From NCBI RefSeq assembly GCF_014384995.1, contig NZ_JACRSY010000061.1:1-8908 (forward strand): 8,908 nt of DNA, written 5' to 3'. The translations under genes and the position numbers were made by a program. The stretch is from Zhenhengia yiwuensis (lineage in GTDB: Bacteria; Bacillota; Clostridia; Lachnospirales; Cellulosilyticaceae). Positions 1 to 6,207 of this stretch are shown here, piece after piece (within the stretch, counting starts at the first letter, position 1; each line of letters opens with the position of its first letter). A model generated the notes under the pieces. It saw only the letters and a list, made by a program, of their open reading frames with translations, was not told where the DNA came from and made no database searches.

Positions 1-24
1 CTTTGCAAAAAAATATTCCTACAT

Positions 25-64
25 AAAAAATAAGGCTAGAACCGAAGATCTAGCCTTATTTTTT
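25..64. terminator. Bidirectional intrinsic terminator
   Basis: A perfect 16-bp inverted repeat (25-40 with 49-64) around an 8-base loop, with A-rich and T-rich outer ends, can terminate transcripts on either strand. The gene it serves may lie left of the window. Confidence 0.8.
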
Positions 65-331
65 ATATTATAAACAAAAAGTACCTTCAATTAAGAAAGT
101 ATCTCTTTATTTATAAAACGGTCTTCTTTATGCCACTAAATGGCGTTGTTTACAAATAATAAAAAAATAAAACCCTGCCTTAAGTCGACTACAGCACATG
201 TAGCTTACAATTTCTTGCGAACACTAAGGACTTATGCTAGTTTTGTATCTACTTTTAAGTATATCTGTTTATTACTTATTTGTAAATAATAGATTTAAAG
301 TAGTAAGTCTAAAATAAATGATACTGTAAGC
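65..331. other. AT-rich stretch without recognised genes
   Basis: I see no ORF with a ribosome site and no RNA gene on either strand. An 11-bp inverted repeat (149-159 with 276-286, TTTACAAATAA) and a small CTACA/TGTAG hairpin near 190 are the only structures. Both could arise by chance in DNA this AT-rich. The end of the prophage could lie here, but no attachment-site repeat can be identified from one end alone. Confidence 0.5.
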
Positions 332-360
332 AAAAAAATAAGACCATGTTGCCATGATCT
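332..360 (-). terminator. Intrinsic terminator with GCAA loop
   Basis: On the minus strand, an 8-bp stem (360-353 with 348-341, one G-U pair) is closed by a GCAA tetraloop and followed by TATTTTTTT. It is well formed, although no protein gene precedes it on that strand. Confidence 0.75.
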
Positions 361-428
361 AAAAACAAATACATTTTTACTATGTCTACTATTAGGGGGT
401 AATAGACAACTCTTGTAAGGGGGTTTGC
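332..428 (-). ncRNA. Candidate small RNA with C-rich loop
   Basis: Transcription from the TATAAT at 440-435 would start near 428. It would end at a clear intrinsic terminator: AGATCATG-GCAA-CATGGTCT (360-341), then TATTTTTTT. The RNA of about 95 bases would have an early AAACCCCCTTAC segment, then a hairpin CTATTA-CCCCC-TAATAG (405-389) whose loop is five C, then the GNRA-capped terminator. C-rich unpaired segments of this kind pair with Shine-Dalgarno sequences in known Firmicute small RNAs. No convincing ORF or ribosome site is present. This is inferred from signals only. Confidence 0.4.
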
Positions 429-434
429 ATAATT

Positions 435-463
435 ATTATAGAACAAATGTTCGAATTCAGAAA
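435..463 (-). promoter_or_regulatory. Possible LexA-controlled promoter
   Basis: GAACAAATGTTC (441-452) matches the Firmicute LexA/SOS-box core GAAC-N4-GTTC. On the minus strand it lies directly upstream of a perfect TATAAT (440-435), in the spacer of a possible promoter. The -35 region is weak (TTTCTG at 17 bp spacing). A bound LexA would cover the promoter. No protein gene follows; a short possible RNA does. Confidence 0.45.
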
Positions 464-485
464 TAGAGATTTGTCATTTTATGCA

Positions 486-518
486 TAAAAATAGAACCAA
501 GCTTTCATCTAGTCCTAT
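486..518 (-). terminator. Weaker terminator-like hairpin
   Basis: On the minus strand, ATAGGACTAG (518-509) can pair with TTGGTTCTAT (500-491), using three G-U pairs around an 8-base loop, followed by TTTTTATG. No gene is evident between this and the stronger terminator at 593-626, so it may be a backup terminator or the end of an unseen transcript. Confidence 0.45.
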
Positions 519-592
519 CTAAAATTATATTTTTAACTTAACAATATTTATAGAGTTATGAATACCCCTCCTAATAAAATCAGTATTTGAAC

Positions 593-626
593 AAAAAAAT
601 AAAGGTAGACCCACAGGGCTACCTTT
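593..626 (-). terminator. Intrinsic terminator after the helical-bundle gene
   Basis: On the minus strand, AAAGGTAG pairs with CTACCTTT (626-619 with 608-601) and CCC with GGG inside, leaving a one-base bulge and a TGT loop. A run of seven T follows at 599-593. It lies about 48 bases after the stop of the 144-residue gene. Confidence 0.85.
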
Positions 627-673
627 CTCTTTATAAGCATATTTCTTGTTATAGTATACTTTTTAATCCTTTT

Positions 674-1108
674 TTACAAGTATTTACGAAGCTCTTTACA
701 TAATTGTTCTTCAATAGAAATTAGTTTTATACAAATCTCCTTAGATGAAGTATCAGCCATGTTATATTGGTTAAGATACTTATTTAGAGATTTAATTCCC
801 ATATTACAGCCATCAGTAATAAGATCTGCTACTGTCTTATCACTATAATCCATACTCATTTTCATATTAGTTTTCATCCATGACATACCTTTTGCGATAG
901 GATTTGGGTCTTTTTCTTCACTGTTATAACTCTTCAATAAAAAATGTATATCAGTCTTTAATTTTTCATGATGTTTTTTACTTTCTTCTAGCAATTGTTT
1001 CATATCAACATTACAAATTTTTTCTAACACCTCATCAATAGAAGCAATTGCCATTTTAATACCAGCATCACATTCTTGAAGTAATTTTATAGTATCTGTA
1101 TTTTCCAT
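674..1108 (-). CDS. Helical-bundle protein, DUF2383/ferritin-like type (144 aa)
   Basis: This 144-residue, all-helical, soluble protein begins MENTDTIKLLQECDAGIKMA. It contains EVLEKICN, a LLEESKKHHEKLKTDIHFLL helix, DPNPIAKGMSWMKTNMKMSM, the segment DKTVADLITDGCNMGIKSLN, and an EEQLCKELRKYL end. The pattern of four amphipathic helices with Glu and His suggests a ferritin-like bundle similar to DUF2383 proteins, which are often stress-linked; no clear metal-ligand set can be proved by eye. AGAAAGGA precedes the ATG. The gene has its own repeat-covered promoter and its own terminator, so it is transcribed separately from the lysis operon. It may be a host gene beyond the prophage end or a phage-borne accessory gene. 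Confidence 0.7.
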   Translation of the reverse strand: MENTDTIKLLQECDAGIKMAIASIDEVLEKICNVDMKQLLEESKKHHEKLKTDIHFLLKSYNSEEKDPNPIAKGMSWMKTNMKMSMDYSDKTVADLITDGCNMGIKSLNKYLNQYNMADTSSKEICIKLISIEEQLCKELRKYL

Positions 1109-1152
1109 AATAATGATCCTTTCTGCTTTTCAGTATATCTATCCAACATGGA

Positions 1153-1192
1153 ATACTATGTATATTATTTACATAGTACAAAATACTATGTA
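1153..1192 (-). promoter_or_regulatory. Promoter overlapped by three TACTATGTA operator copies
   Basis: Upstream of the 144-residue gene, the 9-mer TACTATGTA occurs on the plus strand at 1154-1162 and 1184-1192, and inverted at 1170-1178. The last two form a dyad with a 5-bp spacer. A weak minus-strand promoter, TTGTAC (1181-1176), 17-bp spacer, TAGTAT (1158-1153), lies within the repeats. A repressor bound here would block the promoter. The motif resembles PadR-family operators of Firmicutes (recalled knowledge, not checked). No regulator gene is in the window. Confidence 0.6.
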
Positions 1193-1305
1193 TAATACTT
1201 CACTACTTTAATGAATTTCTTTTTTATAGTTTTATTAGTTACTCTTTAAATTGCTTATTTAAAATTTATTTTTAAAGCAATTCTTTAATAAATCTATATT
1301 TTAAT

Positions 1306-1336
1306 CCAAAAATAAAGGGTAAGCTGAAGCTTACCC
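1306..1336 (-). terminator. Intrinsic terminator after the endolysin
   Basis: On the minus strand, GGGTAAGC-TTCA-GCTTACCC (1336-1317) is a perfect 8-bp stem, followed by TTTATTTTTGG. The endolysin stop codon lies in the 5' arm. This closes the lysis operon, and probably the late phage transcript. Confidence 0.9.
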
Positions 1337-2059
1337 CAAATAACCACTAACCTTAACGATTAAATCTCTTACATTCTGCTCTGTATACTTCTTATTCTTC
1401 CATATATCAGGACTATTAATAATCTTAACCTCTACCATCTTAGCTACTGCCGTATCATAAGTACTTACATCAAATAGCCTAATCCCTATCTTACTAATAA
1501 GTGCTGGTACGTTCTTCAGATTAATTCTATCTAACCGATTCCAACTTGCATCATTAATCTTTACTCCACTATCAATGATCTTAGTCACTGCCTTTTTGAG
1601 TTCTTCATCTTCTTTAATAATTGGCTCTTTCCACCCCTTAGGTACTTGAACATGTGGCGAGTCTCCAAAGGCTCCTCCCCATTCTAATCCCAAGTCAGAT
1701 ACAATTTCACCACACTTATTAAAGAATGCTTTATCACTATACTCTTGCCCTTTTACATTCTTACAGAAGTCAAAAGCCATACCACCTAAATGATTACTAT
1801 CTAAAGTCCAAGTAACTTGTTTCTCTGATGGATTAGCATATTTCTCAGCAAACGTTGCAGGTACTCCCATAGCTTTTGCCTGTGGTACTGTTCTTCCTTG
1901 ACATGCTAAAAAATATTGCCTTTCTTTTGTTCTTAATGTTTCTACTATAAGCACATTTAATTTTTGTCTTTCACATTCTTCCATAAAAAGAGCACAAGCC
2001 TTTTGAGCCTGTGCTGATAATTTTTTTACATCTCTACATTGTTTTATTAGATCACTCAT
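1331..2059 (-). CDS. Endolysin, M15-family L-Ala-D-Glu peptidase
   Basis: This 242-residue endolysin most likely cleaves the L-Ala-D-Glu bond of peptidoglycan stem peptides, as Ply500/CwlK-type M15 enzymes do. The zinc site is visible: SNHLGGMAFDF gives H90 and D97, and WGGAFGDSPHVQ (127-138) gives H136, with D133 as the likely catalytic acid. The catalytic domain covers about 1-145. Residues 153-242 contain two related about 40-residue repeats (ELKKAVTKIIDSGVKINDAS and YDTAVAKMVEVKIINSPDIW), similar to the wall-binding or dimerisation repeats at the ends of clostridial phage lysins. No signal peptide is present, which fits holin-dependent release. It starts inside the end of the holin gene and its TAA lies in the stem of the following terminator. 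Confidence 0.92.
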   Translation of the reverse strand: MSDLIKQCRDVKKLSAQAQKACALFMEECERQKLNVLIVETLRTKERQYFLACQGRTVPQAKAMGVPATFAEKYANPSEKQVTWTLDSNHLGGMAFDFCKNVKGQEYSDKAFFNKCGEIVSDLGLEWGGAFGDSPHVQVPKGWKEPIIKEDEELKKAVTKIIDSGVKINDASWNRLDRINLKNVPALISKIGIRLFDVSTYDTAVAKMVEVKIINSPDIWKNKKYTEQNVRDLIVKVSGYLG

Positions 2060-2243
2060 GATAAACTTCTCCTTTCGGTGTATCTAAAGCTGTGCTTTTG
2101 CCAAAGTAATAACCTACAACTGTACTTACAATAGCTACAAACTCACTTGGAACAGCTTTATTAGTAAAAATACAAAAGCCTACAAATAATATGTAAGCTC
2201 CACTAAACCCTAATGCCATAATTTTACGTGTCGTTAGTTTCAT
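2052..2243 (-). CDS. Putative holin (63 aa)
   Basis: This 63-residue membrane protein has a positively charged start (MKLTTRK), a hydrophobic segment at about 8-27 (MALGFSGAYILFVGFCIF), and a second, shorter one at about 34-48 (EFVAIVSTVVGYYFG). The polar tail is KSTALDTPKGEVYHE. Two membrane segments, small size and a position between XhlA and the endolysin point to a holin, which would form membrane lesions at lysis time. AAGGGGAT precedes the ATG. Its TGA stop lies inside the start of the endolysin gene (ATGAGTGA), so the two are translationally coupled. I could not assign it to a specific holin family; the function is inferred from context. Confidence 0.65.
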   Translation of the reverse strand: MKLTTRKIMALGFSGAYILFVGFCIFTNKAVPSEFVAIVSTVVGYYFGKSTALDTPKGEVYHE

Positions 2244-2257
2244 AATCTATCCCCTTT

Positions 2258-2437
2258 CTATAGTCCTAATAATGCAACAAGCCCTAGTACAACTGCGCCT
2301 ATAAGCGTTCTTACTAACCATGCTTGGTTACTTTCCAGTTTTGCAACTCGCCCCTCTAGGGCAGCGACCTTTTCTGATAATAACACTTCTATTTTGGTTA
2401 ATCGTTCTTTGATTTCTACTACATCGTCTTTTTCCAT
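2258..2437 (-). CDS. XhlA-like lysis membrane protein (59 aa)
   Basis: A small gene translated from ATG at 2437 to TAG at 2258. The product begins MEKDDVVEIKERLTKIEVLL and continues as an amphipathic helix (SEKVAALEGRVAKLES, residues 21-36). After W40 there is one C-terminal membrane segment (about 42-59, LIGAVVLGLVALLGL). Length and layout match the XhlA (haemolysin XhlA) family, which in PBSX-type phages works with a holin to permeabilise the membrane and release the endolysin. It starts eight bases after the stop of the protease gene, with AGAGGG upstream in that gene's last codons, and is followed by the holin-like gene. It fits this lysis cassette well. Confidence 0.8.
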   Translation of the reverse strand: MEKDDVVEIKERLTKIEVLLSEKVAALEGRVAKLESNQAWLVRTLIGAVVLGLVALLGL

Positions 2438-2444
2438 AGCCCTT

Positions 2445-3611
2445 TTACCCTCTAACTGTTATCCGTTTATCTCCTGCATTATAATCCACTTTGGCACCTG
2501 TAAGCTCTGCAAAGGCCCTAAGTGGAATAAGCGTATAGCCGCTTACTACTTTTACAGGCACAGGTATTTTTACCTGAGTAACCTTACCACCTTGTTCGGA
2601 TTTGATAACATTACTGCCTACCTGCATCGTAATAAGTTGATTATGCATCTTACTATAGGCTGTAATAACCTTATCTAAACTTGAATACCGCACAGTATAT
2701 CCTAATGTCTCACATAAAAATCTAAAAGGCACTAAAGTTGTACCTTGTTCTACCGTTGCAGGATAATCCATCACCTGCTCTACCTTATTAACTTGTACAT
2801 TTTTAGAACCTACCTTTAATTCAATCGTAGTGCATGGGAAGTCCACTTGATTCTTATCATGGAAATGAGGATACTTGATAAGATTTGAATCTAATTCAAA
2901 AGTATGTACACTCTTAATATAAGTATCTGCACTATAAAGGCCTGTCCACCTTTCTATAAACGCCTCATATGGAACAAATAAATAGCCTTTGTAGCCTCTT
3001 GTAGTACCATAAGACTCTTGCATAACAAACCAGTTTTTATAAGTCACTCCATTTATCGTTTTAGGCATATCTTCTATGTAACCACATATCCAAATAGCAT
3101 GTAAGCCATTAGGTTCGCTACCTTTAGCTGGCTTAACTACGCATCCTTGTATAGGGAATGTGTGCTCTTTGTATAACTTAACAATTGCAACGCACCCACC
3201 ATTCTCTACAATATGATGCTTTATCCCTTCAATATCTGTCGTTTTAATGTCTATACGTTTCTTTGGCTTAAACTTTTTAGCTTCTTCATACATAGCATCC
3301 GTAGTAGGTAAGAACTTGTTGTCATTGTAATCCTTATCTTCCCATGTAGGATATAAAGCTTCCGTACACATACCATATTGACAGACTTGATCCATAAGTT
3401 TTTCTAGAGGTGTTCCTGTTGCATCTGGTCTGCCATCTACCTTCTTAGATAACATCATAGCCCAGCTATTACTAAGAGGGGTAATGCTTCCATAAACCCT
3501 AGCGAATTGTGCTTCTAATAAAGTACTTACTGCATGGTTAGTACACCAGTTACTTCCTCTTTGATGCTCTATTCCACTTGCTTGATTAAGATATTGTTTT
3601 GGTAAAGACAT
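2445..3611 (-). CDS. Papain-like (C1) cysteine protease with CuAO-type stalk domain
   Basis: This 388-residue protein has two parts. Residues 1-235 look like a papain-fold cysteine peptidase. Q17 and C23 in HQRGSNWCTNHA have the spacing of the papain oxyanion Gln and catalytic Cys. H171 in GLHAIWICGY is the likely catalytic His. The usual NSWG motif is ESYG (199-202), followed by GYKGYLFVPY. Residues about 260-388 match the copper amine oxidase N-terminal-like stalk family, in two halves each with an (L)VPFRFL / LIPLRAF core (TTLVPFRFLCETLGYTVRYS and YTLIPLRAFAELTGAKVDYN). No signal peptide is seen, so export would depend on lysis or on particle attachment. It lies between the tail genes and the XhlA/holin/endolysin genes. 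It could be a second lytic enzyme, a virion protein that cleaves surface proteins, or a passenger gene. Confidence 0.8.
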   Translation of the reverse strand: MSLPKQYLNQASGIEHQRGSNWCTNHAVSTLLEAQFARVYGSITPLSNSWAMMLSKKVDGRPDATGTPLEKLMDQVCQYGMCTEALYPTWEDKDYNDNKFLPTTDAMYEEAKKFKPKKRIDIKTTDIEGIKHHIVENGGCVAIVKLYKEHTFPIQGCVVKPAKGSEPNGLHAIWICGYIEDMPKTINGVTYKNWFVMQESYGTTRGYKGYLFVPYEAFIERWTGLYSADTYIKSVHTFELDSNLIKYPHFHDKNQVDFPCTTIELKVGSKNVQVNKVEQVMDYPATVEQGTTLVPFRFLCETLGYTVRYSSLDKVITAYSKMHNQLITMQVGSNVIKSEQGGKVTQVKIPVPVKVVSGYTLIPLRAFAELTGAKVDYNAGDKRITVRG

Positions 3612-3632
3612 TTCCTATCATCCTTTCTATAA

Positions 3633-3679
3633 AAAGGCATAAAAAATAACACTATTTCTAGTGCCTTCTCTATGCCTTT
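3633..3679 (-). terminator. Nested hairpin with U-tract between tail and lysis modules
   Basis: On the minus strand, CACTA-GAAA-TAGTG (3663-3650) forms a short stem with a GNRA-type loop, followed by TTATTTTTT. A 9-bp outer stem, AAAGGCATA (3679-3671) with TATGCCTTT (3641-3633), can form around it. This looks like an intrinsic terminator or attenuator 20 bases before the first lysis gene. No promoter is obvious between it and that gene, so some transcription must pass it. Confidence 0.6.
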
Positions 3680-3701
3680 ATTCAGTTAACCAATCATTCT
3701 T

Positions 3702-3905
3702 TTATTCTACTAAGCCAAGTTCTTTTTTTACTTCTTCTACAAATTGCTGAGGAATCTGTTCCAACTTCCAATCATGATCAGCAATAAGGACTACACAGAT
3801 TTCCGTTTGTTGTGCCACTGGACATTGCTCTACTTTCTTTCTACCTGCATCCACTAATCTTGCATTTGCTCTTACTTGTACTGGGTATTGTGTTGTATCA
3901 ATCAT
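3702..3905 (-). CDS. Small phage protein of unknown function (67 aa)
   Basis: A short gene with an excellent ribosome site (AAAGGAGG, six bases before ATG). The product begins MIDTTQYPVQVRANARLVDA and contains CPVAQQTEICVVLIADHDWK, with a charged helical C-terminus (EEVKKELGLVE). There is no signal peptide or membrane segment. It sits last in the tail module, where PBSX-like phages carry short XkdX-type proteins, but I see no clear sequence link to that family. The strong ribosome site and its place in the operon support a real gene. A terminator-like hairpin follows it. Confidence 0.6.
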   Translation of the reverse strand: MIDTTQYPVQVRANARLVDAGRKKVEQCPVAQQTEICVVLIADHDWKLEQIPQQFVEEVKKELGLVE

Positions 3906-3941
3906 GATGATACCTCCTTTAAATTGATTCTTTTTATCTTA

Positions 3942-4328
3942 TTAAGCCTGCTTAGGCTTTAATAACTGATTAAGTTTTTCATCTAGCATAACGAACATCT
4001 CCATAAGGAGTAAGACATCGGATTGTGATGTCTCGACTTTCGTGTTAGTATCCATATGGAGTTCCATCGCTGTCAATGTATCCTCACTTGTTGTCTCAAC
4101 TGAGTTTTTAATACCTTCTGTCATTTTTTCATGAGGACTCACTATCGGTTCAAGCTTAAGCGTTTCTGTAAACACCCTCGTTTCTGGATTAAATTTCGCA
4201 TACTGCCTTGCTTGAATATATTCCTCATAGGATACTTCTATATAATCGCCCTCTGGTTCATAGGGACTCTCTAATAACATTCCAATATTAAATTCTTCAT
4301 CAAGCGTTATGAAATATTTCATACTCAT
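3942..4328 (-). CDS. XkdW-like / tail-fibre assembly-type protein
   Basis: This 128-residue protein is encoded directly after the fibre gene, the usual place for an XkdW-like protein or fibre chaperone. The N-terminal third (MKYFITLDEEFNIGMLLESP, then YEPEGDYIEVSYEEY) resembles the short beta-rich start of phage fibre-accessory proteins. The remainder, about residues 65-128, is predicted helical, with a Met/Leu-rich stretch (DVLLLMEMFVMLDEKLNQLL) near the end. Start ATG at 4328 follows GGAGGGAGACG; a second in-frame ATG two codons later could also serve. It ends with two consecutive TAA codons. No catalytic motif is seen. Assignment rests mainly on position and general character. Confidence 0.6.
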   Translation of the reverse strand: MSMKYFITLDEEFNIGMLLESPYEPEGDYIEVSYEEYIQARQYAKFNPETRVFTETLKLEPIVSPHEKMTEGIKNSVETTSEDTLTAMELHMDTNTKVETSQSDVLLLMEMFVMLDEKLNQLLKPKQA

Positions 4329-4339
4329 CGTCTCCCTCC

Positions 4340-5341
4340 TTAGCTATTAACATAGAAATGTGCTGTATAGACGCGTGTTCCTGCATTTGATGACCTATCC
4401 ACGACCTTAACATTGTTTTTAAAAGGATAAGTCGGTAATTCTCCGTAACTCTCACTTAACGCATTCCCCTGTATAAATTCATGATTTGAATAATAAGAAT
4501 TACTTCCAGCACCATCTAGTACCATAGCGCCATCCACTATAATTTGCATTTTAGCACTACCAAATTGTGAAATCTTACAAACGCCACCTTTTGAGTTTGT
4601 ATAATTAATCACCTCTAAATTACTGTTAGGATTTCCTGTATTTGCAACTGTTTTAGTTGCTTTGACATAAGTTTTACCAGCCACATCGCCACCGCCTTTA
4701 TTTACAATAGACTTTAAATCATTAATTTGTTGTTGGAAACCTGTACCACTTCCCATGACGGTTATATCAGTAAATCCTGTAATCCATTTACCATCTCTAA
4801 GGTATGCTTGTTTCATGGTAGTATCTGAATCACCATCATCATAATCATAAAATTTTACGTATTGCCCTAATTTGAGATTATTATTTATACCTGTCGCACT
4901 TGCAAAATCAGAAGCATGTTTTCCGTCTACTGTGTCAGCATTACCACCATTAGCAGTTAAAGATGTTGGGAAATCTGTTATTTGTGATTTTGTATGAGTA
5001 TGTGAAGTATTAGCTTTTGCATCTAACTTAGTATTAATTTCTGTTTCTGTATAGTATCTATCATCATGAGTATGTGATGCTGCTGCCGCTCCAATATTAC
5101 CTGGTGTTACATCTTGCCAAGTATTATCGCACCTTAGAAATTTCTTATTGTTCGCACTTTGTGTGGCAGGCACATGATTCCCATGAGAAGTATTCGCCTT
5201 GTTATTTTTCAAATCGTCGATTTGAGTAGCATTACTTTTCATCCTTGTATCTATGGTATCCATATTCTGATTGATAATAGCAATATCAACTGCATCCGTA
5301 CCATCCGGTTTCTTTAGTCCATAATTGGTAGTATTTTTCAT
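4340..5341 (-). CDS. Tail fibre protein, XkdV-like position (333 aa)
   Basis: This is an intact tail-fibre protein, probably a host-recognition fibre. The N-terminus (NYGLKKPDGTDAVDIAIINQ, then NMDTIDTRM) is the usual baseplate-attachment start of clostridial XkdV-type fibres. From about residue 50 come fibre repeats: SHGNHVPATQSANNKKFLRC, SHTHDDRYYTETEINTKL, SHTHTKSQITDFPTSL and NADTVDGKHASDF. The C-terminal half (about 150-333) differs from the tip of the larger fibre and I do not recognise it. A good AAAGGAG site precedes the ATG. The stop is TAA, followed directly by GGAGGG of the next gene. It shares a near-identical 154-bp block with the upstream fibre. Because the larger fibre is interrupted, this may be the only complete fibre in the window. 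Confidence 0.85.
   Translation of the reverse strand: MKNTTNYGLKKPDGTDAVDIAIINQNMDTIDTRMKSNATQIDDLKNNKANTSHGNHVPATQSANNKKFLRCDNTWQDVTPGNIGAAAASHTHDDRYYTETEINTKLDAKANTSHTHTKSQITDFPTSLTANGGNADTVDGKHASDFASATGINNNLKLGQYVKFYDYDDGDSDTTMKQAYLRDGKWITGFTDITVMGSGTGFQQQINDLKSIVNKGGGDVAGKTYVKATKTVANTGNPNSNLEVINYTNSKGGVCKISQFGSAKMQIIVDGAMVLDGAGSNSYYSNHEFIQGNALSESYGELPTYPFKNNVKVVDRSSNAGTRVYTAHFYVNS
5045..5198. repeat. Fibre duplication block, copy A
   Basis: A 154-bp block in the smaller fibre gene is repeated at 6763-6916 in the larger one, with about 12 mismatches by eye. A 62-bp core (5091-5152) is identical. It encodes the GNHVPATQSANNKKFLRCDN ... SHTHDDRYYTE fibre segment. Confidence 0.92.
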
Positions 5342-5355
5342 TCTATTACTCCTTT

Positions 5356-5961
5356 CTATATGACCTTTACCTTATCCCATGTGTGTATGGATAAAGCTGA
5401 CCACGTATAGGCTTTTAAATTGTTCCAGTAGTTATAGGTATATTCAAAAGTAAATGCTAGATGTGCAGGTTTAACTTCTTCTATGGAGCTTGTTAAATCC
5501 TTCATATTAGCAGGCACTCCCTTTACACCTACGAACTTAACTACAAACCTATACTCATTAGGGTATTCTATTACTTCTACCTCTCCATTTGAAAAGGCAC
5601 TGGCTATGTTTATAATGAGTTGTTTCGTTGTTGTTCCCGAACCCCTAATCTTGGCCTTAATACGTTCTCTTCTAAACGAATAGTTTTTTTCTATTTCAAT
5701 GGGCAAATCAAATATTTTTTCCCATCTTGATAAGCCCCAAGTGGCTGTCTCAATAAACATCTGGTTAAGTAAATCTTGTTTAAAGGCTATAACTTCAGCT
5801 AAGTTCTTCCCTAAAATCTCTTGAAGGACTTTCATTTGCTCTATCTCATGCCAATAGGTAGGTAAATATTTCATTAAGTCCACTTCTATAATTTCATCAC
5901 GAATACTTTCTTGAGATGATCCATAGGAGGATTCTCCATACAAGTTTTTGCTATAACTCAT
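5356..5961 (-). CDS. XkdU/YmfQ-like tail protein (DUF2313)
   Basis: This 201-residue protein resembles the DUF2313 (YmfQ/XkdU) family, which normally follows baseplate J in contractile-tailed phages and is thought to sit at the baseplate-fibre junction. Supporting features are VDLMKYLPTYWHEIEQMKVL near residue 27, the WGLSRWEKIFDLPIE segment around residue 75, RRERIKAKIRGSGTTTKQLI around residue 98, and the closing VKPAHLAFTFEYTYNYW plus tryptophan-rich tail. These match the usual layout and length of about 200 residues. The start ATG follows AAAGGGGGTG, which lies inside the last codons of the broken fibre gene, and only three bases separate the two frames. The stop is TAG, close to the ribosome site of the next fibre gene. 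Family assignment is good; the function is taken from the family. Confidence 0.85.
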   Translation of the reverse strand: MSYSKNLYGESSYGSSQESIRDEIIEVDLMKYLPTYWHEIEQMKVLQEILGKNLAEVIAFKQDLLNQMFIETATWGLSRWEKIFDLPIEIEKNYSFRRERIKAKIRGSGTTTKQLIINIASAFSNGEVEVIEYPNEYRFVVKFVGVKGVPANMKDLTSSIEEVKPAHLAFTFEYTYNYWNNLKAYTWSALSIHTWDKVKVI

Positions 5962-5964
5962 TGA

Positions 5965-6207
5965 TTACACCCCCTTTAAATCATTCCAAGTAAGCCCTTT
6001 TTTAGGTAATGCTCCCACATCTGCAGCCGTAGGTTTATTCTTTGGTGAATATACCCTCGCCCCTTGGTCGTATAAGGCCCCAGACCTATTGGTAAATTTT
6101 ACTCTAACTTCTACTTCCACTGAGTTTGTATTACTTCTTACTGGGAATACTCTATTAGCGCTATCCGTAAAGTCCGTTAATTTAACCTCTACTGTCGTGG
6201 CAATCCC
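5965..6207 (-). pseudogene. Tail-fibre C-terminal remnant (80 codons, no start)
   Basis: The frame continues for 80 codons after the TAA at 6208-6210, beginning GIATTVEVKLTDFTDSANRV and ending YSPKNKPTAADVGALP then KKGLTWNDLKGV before TAA. NKPTAADVGALP is a common tail-fibre motif. The preceding tip domain ends abruptly at YQIESD, so this stretch looks like its missing last part. There is no ATG and no ribosome site near its beginning, so it would be made only by readthrough of the stop. Its last codons (AAG GGG GTG) form the ribosome site of the XkdU-like gene that starts three bases later, which may explain why the end of the frame has been kept. Confidence 0.7.
5970..5977 (-). promoter_or_regulatory. 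Ribosome site inside the end of the fibre gene
   Basis: AAAGGGGG, followed by TGTAATCA and ATG, gives a strong ribosome site for the XkdU-like gene. It overlaps the last codons and lies just before the stop of the broken fibre frame. Translation of XkdU can therefore begin even if ribosomes stop early at the upstream TAA codons. Confidence 0.6.

Noticed and set aside
149..286. 11-bp inverted repeat TTTACAAATAA as a mobile element end
   Set aside because: There are no transposase gene, target duplications or matching longer ends; the repeat is AT-rich and could be chance.
338..376. Small peptide MYLFLDHGNMVLFFCLQYHL (+F) on the minus strand, 21 codons, extending left to about 311
   Set aside because: There is no ribosome site before its ATG and the terminator stem lies inside it, so a toxin-like peptide cannot be supported.
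1249..1282. Inverted repeat AATTGCTT / AAGCAATT as a further terminator
   Set aside because: The stem is short and AT-rich with no clear T-run, and the strong terminator at 1306-1336 already ends the lysis operon.
2394..2678. Plus-strand open frame of 94 codons
   Set aside because: It lies opposite the well-supported protease stalk domain and XhlA-like gene, has no ribosome site, and its product resembles no known family.
5483..5683. Plus-strand open frame of 66 codons
   Set aside because: It is antisense to the conserved XkdU-like gene, with no ribosome site or operon context.
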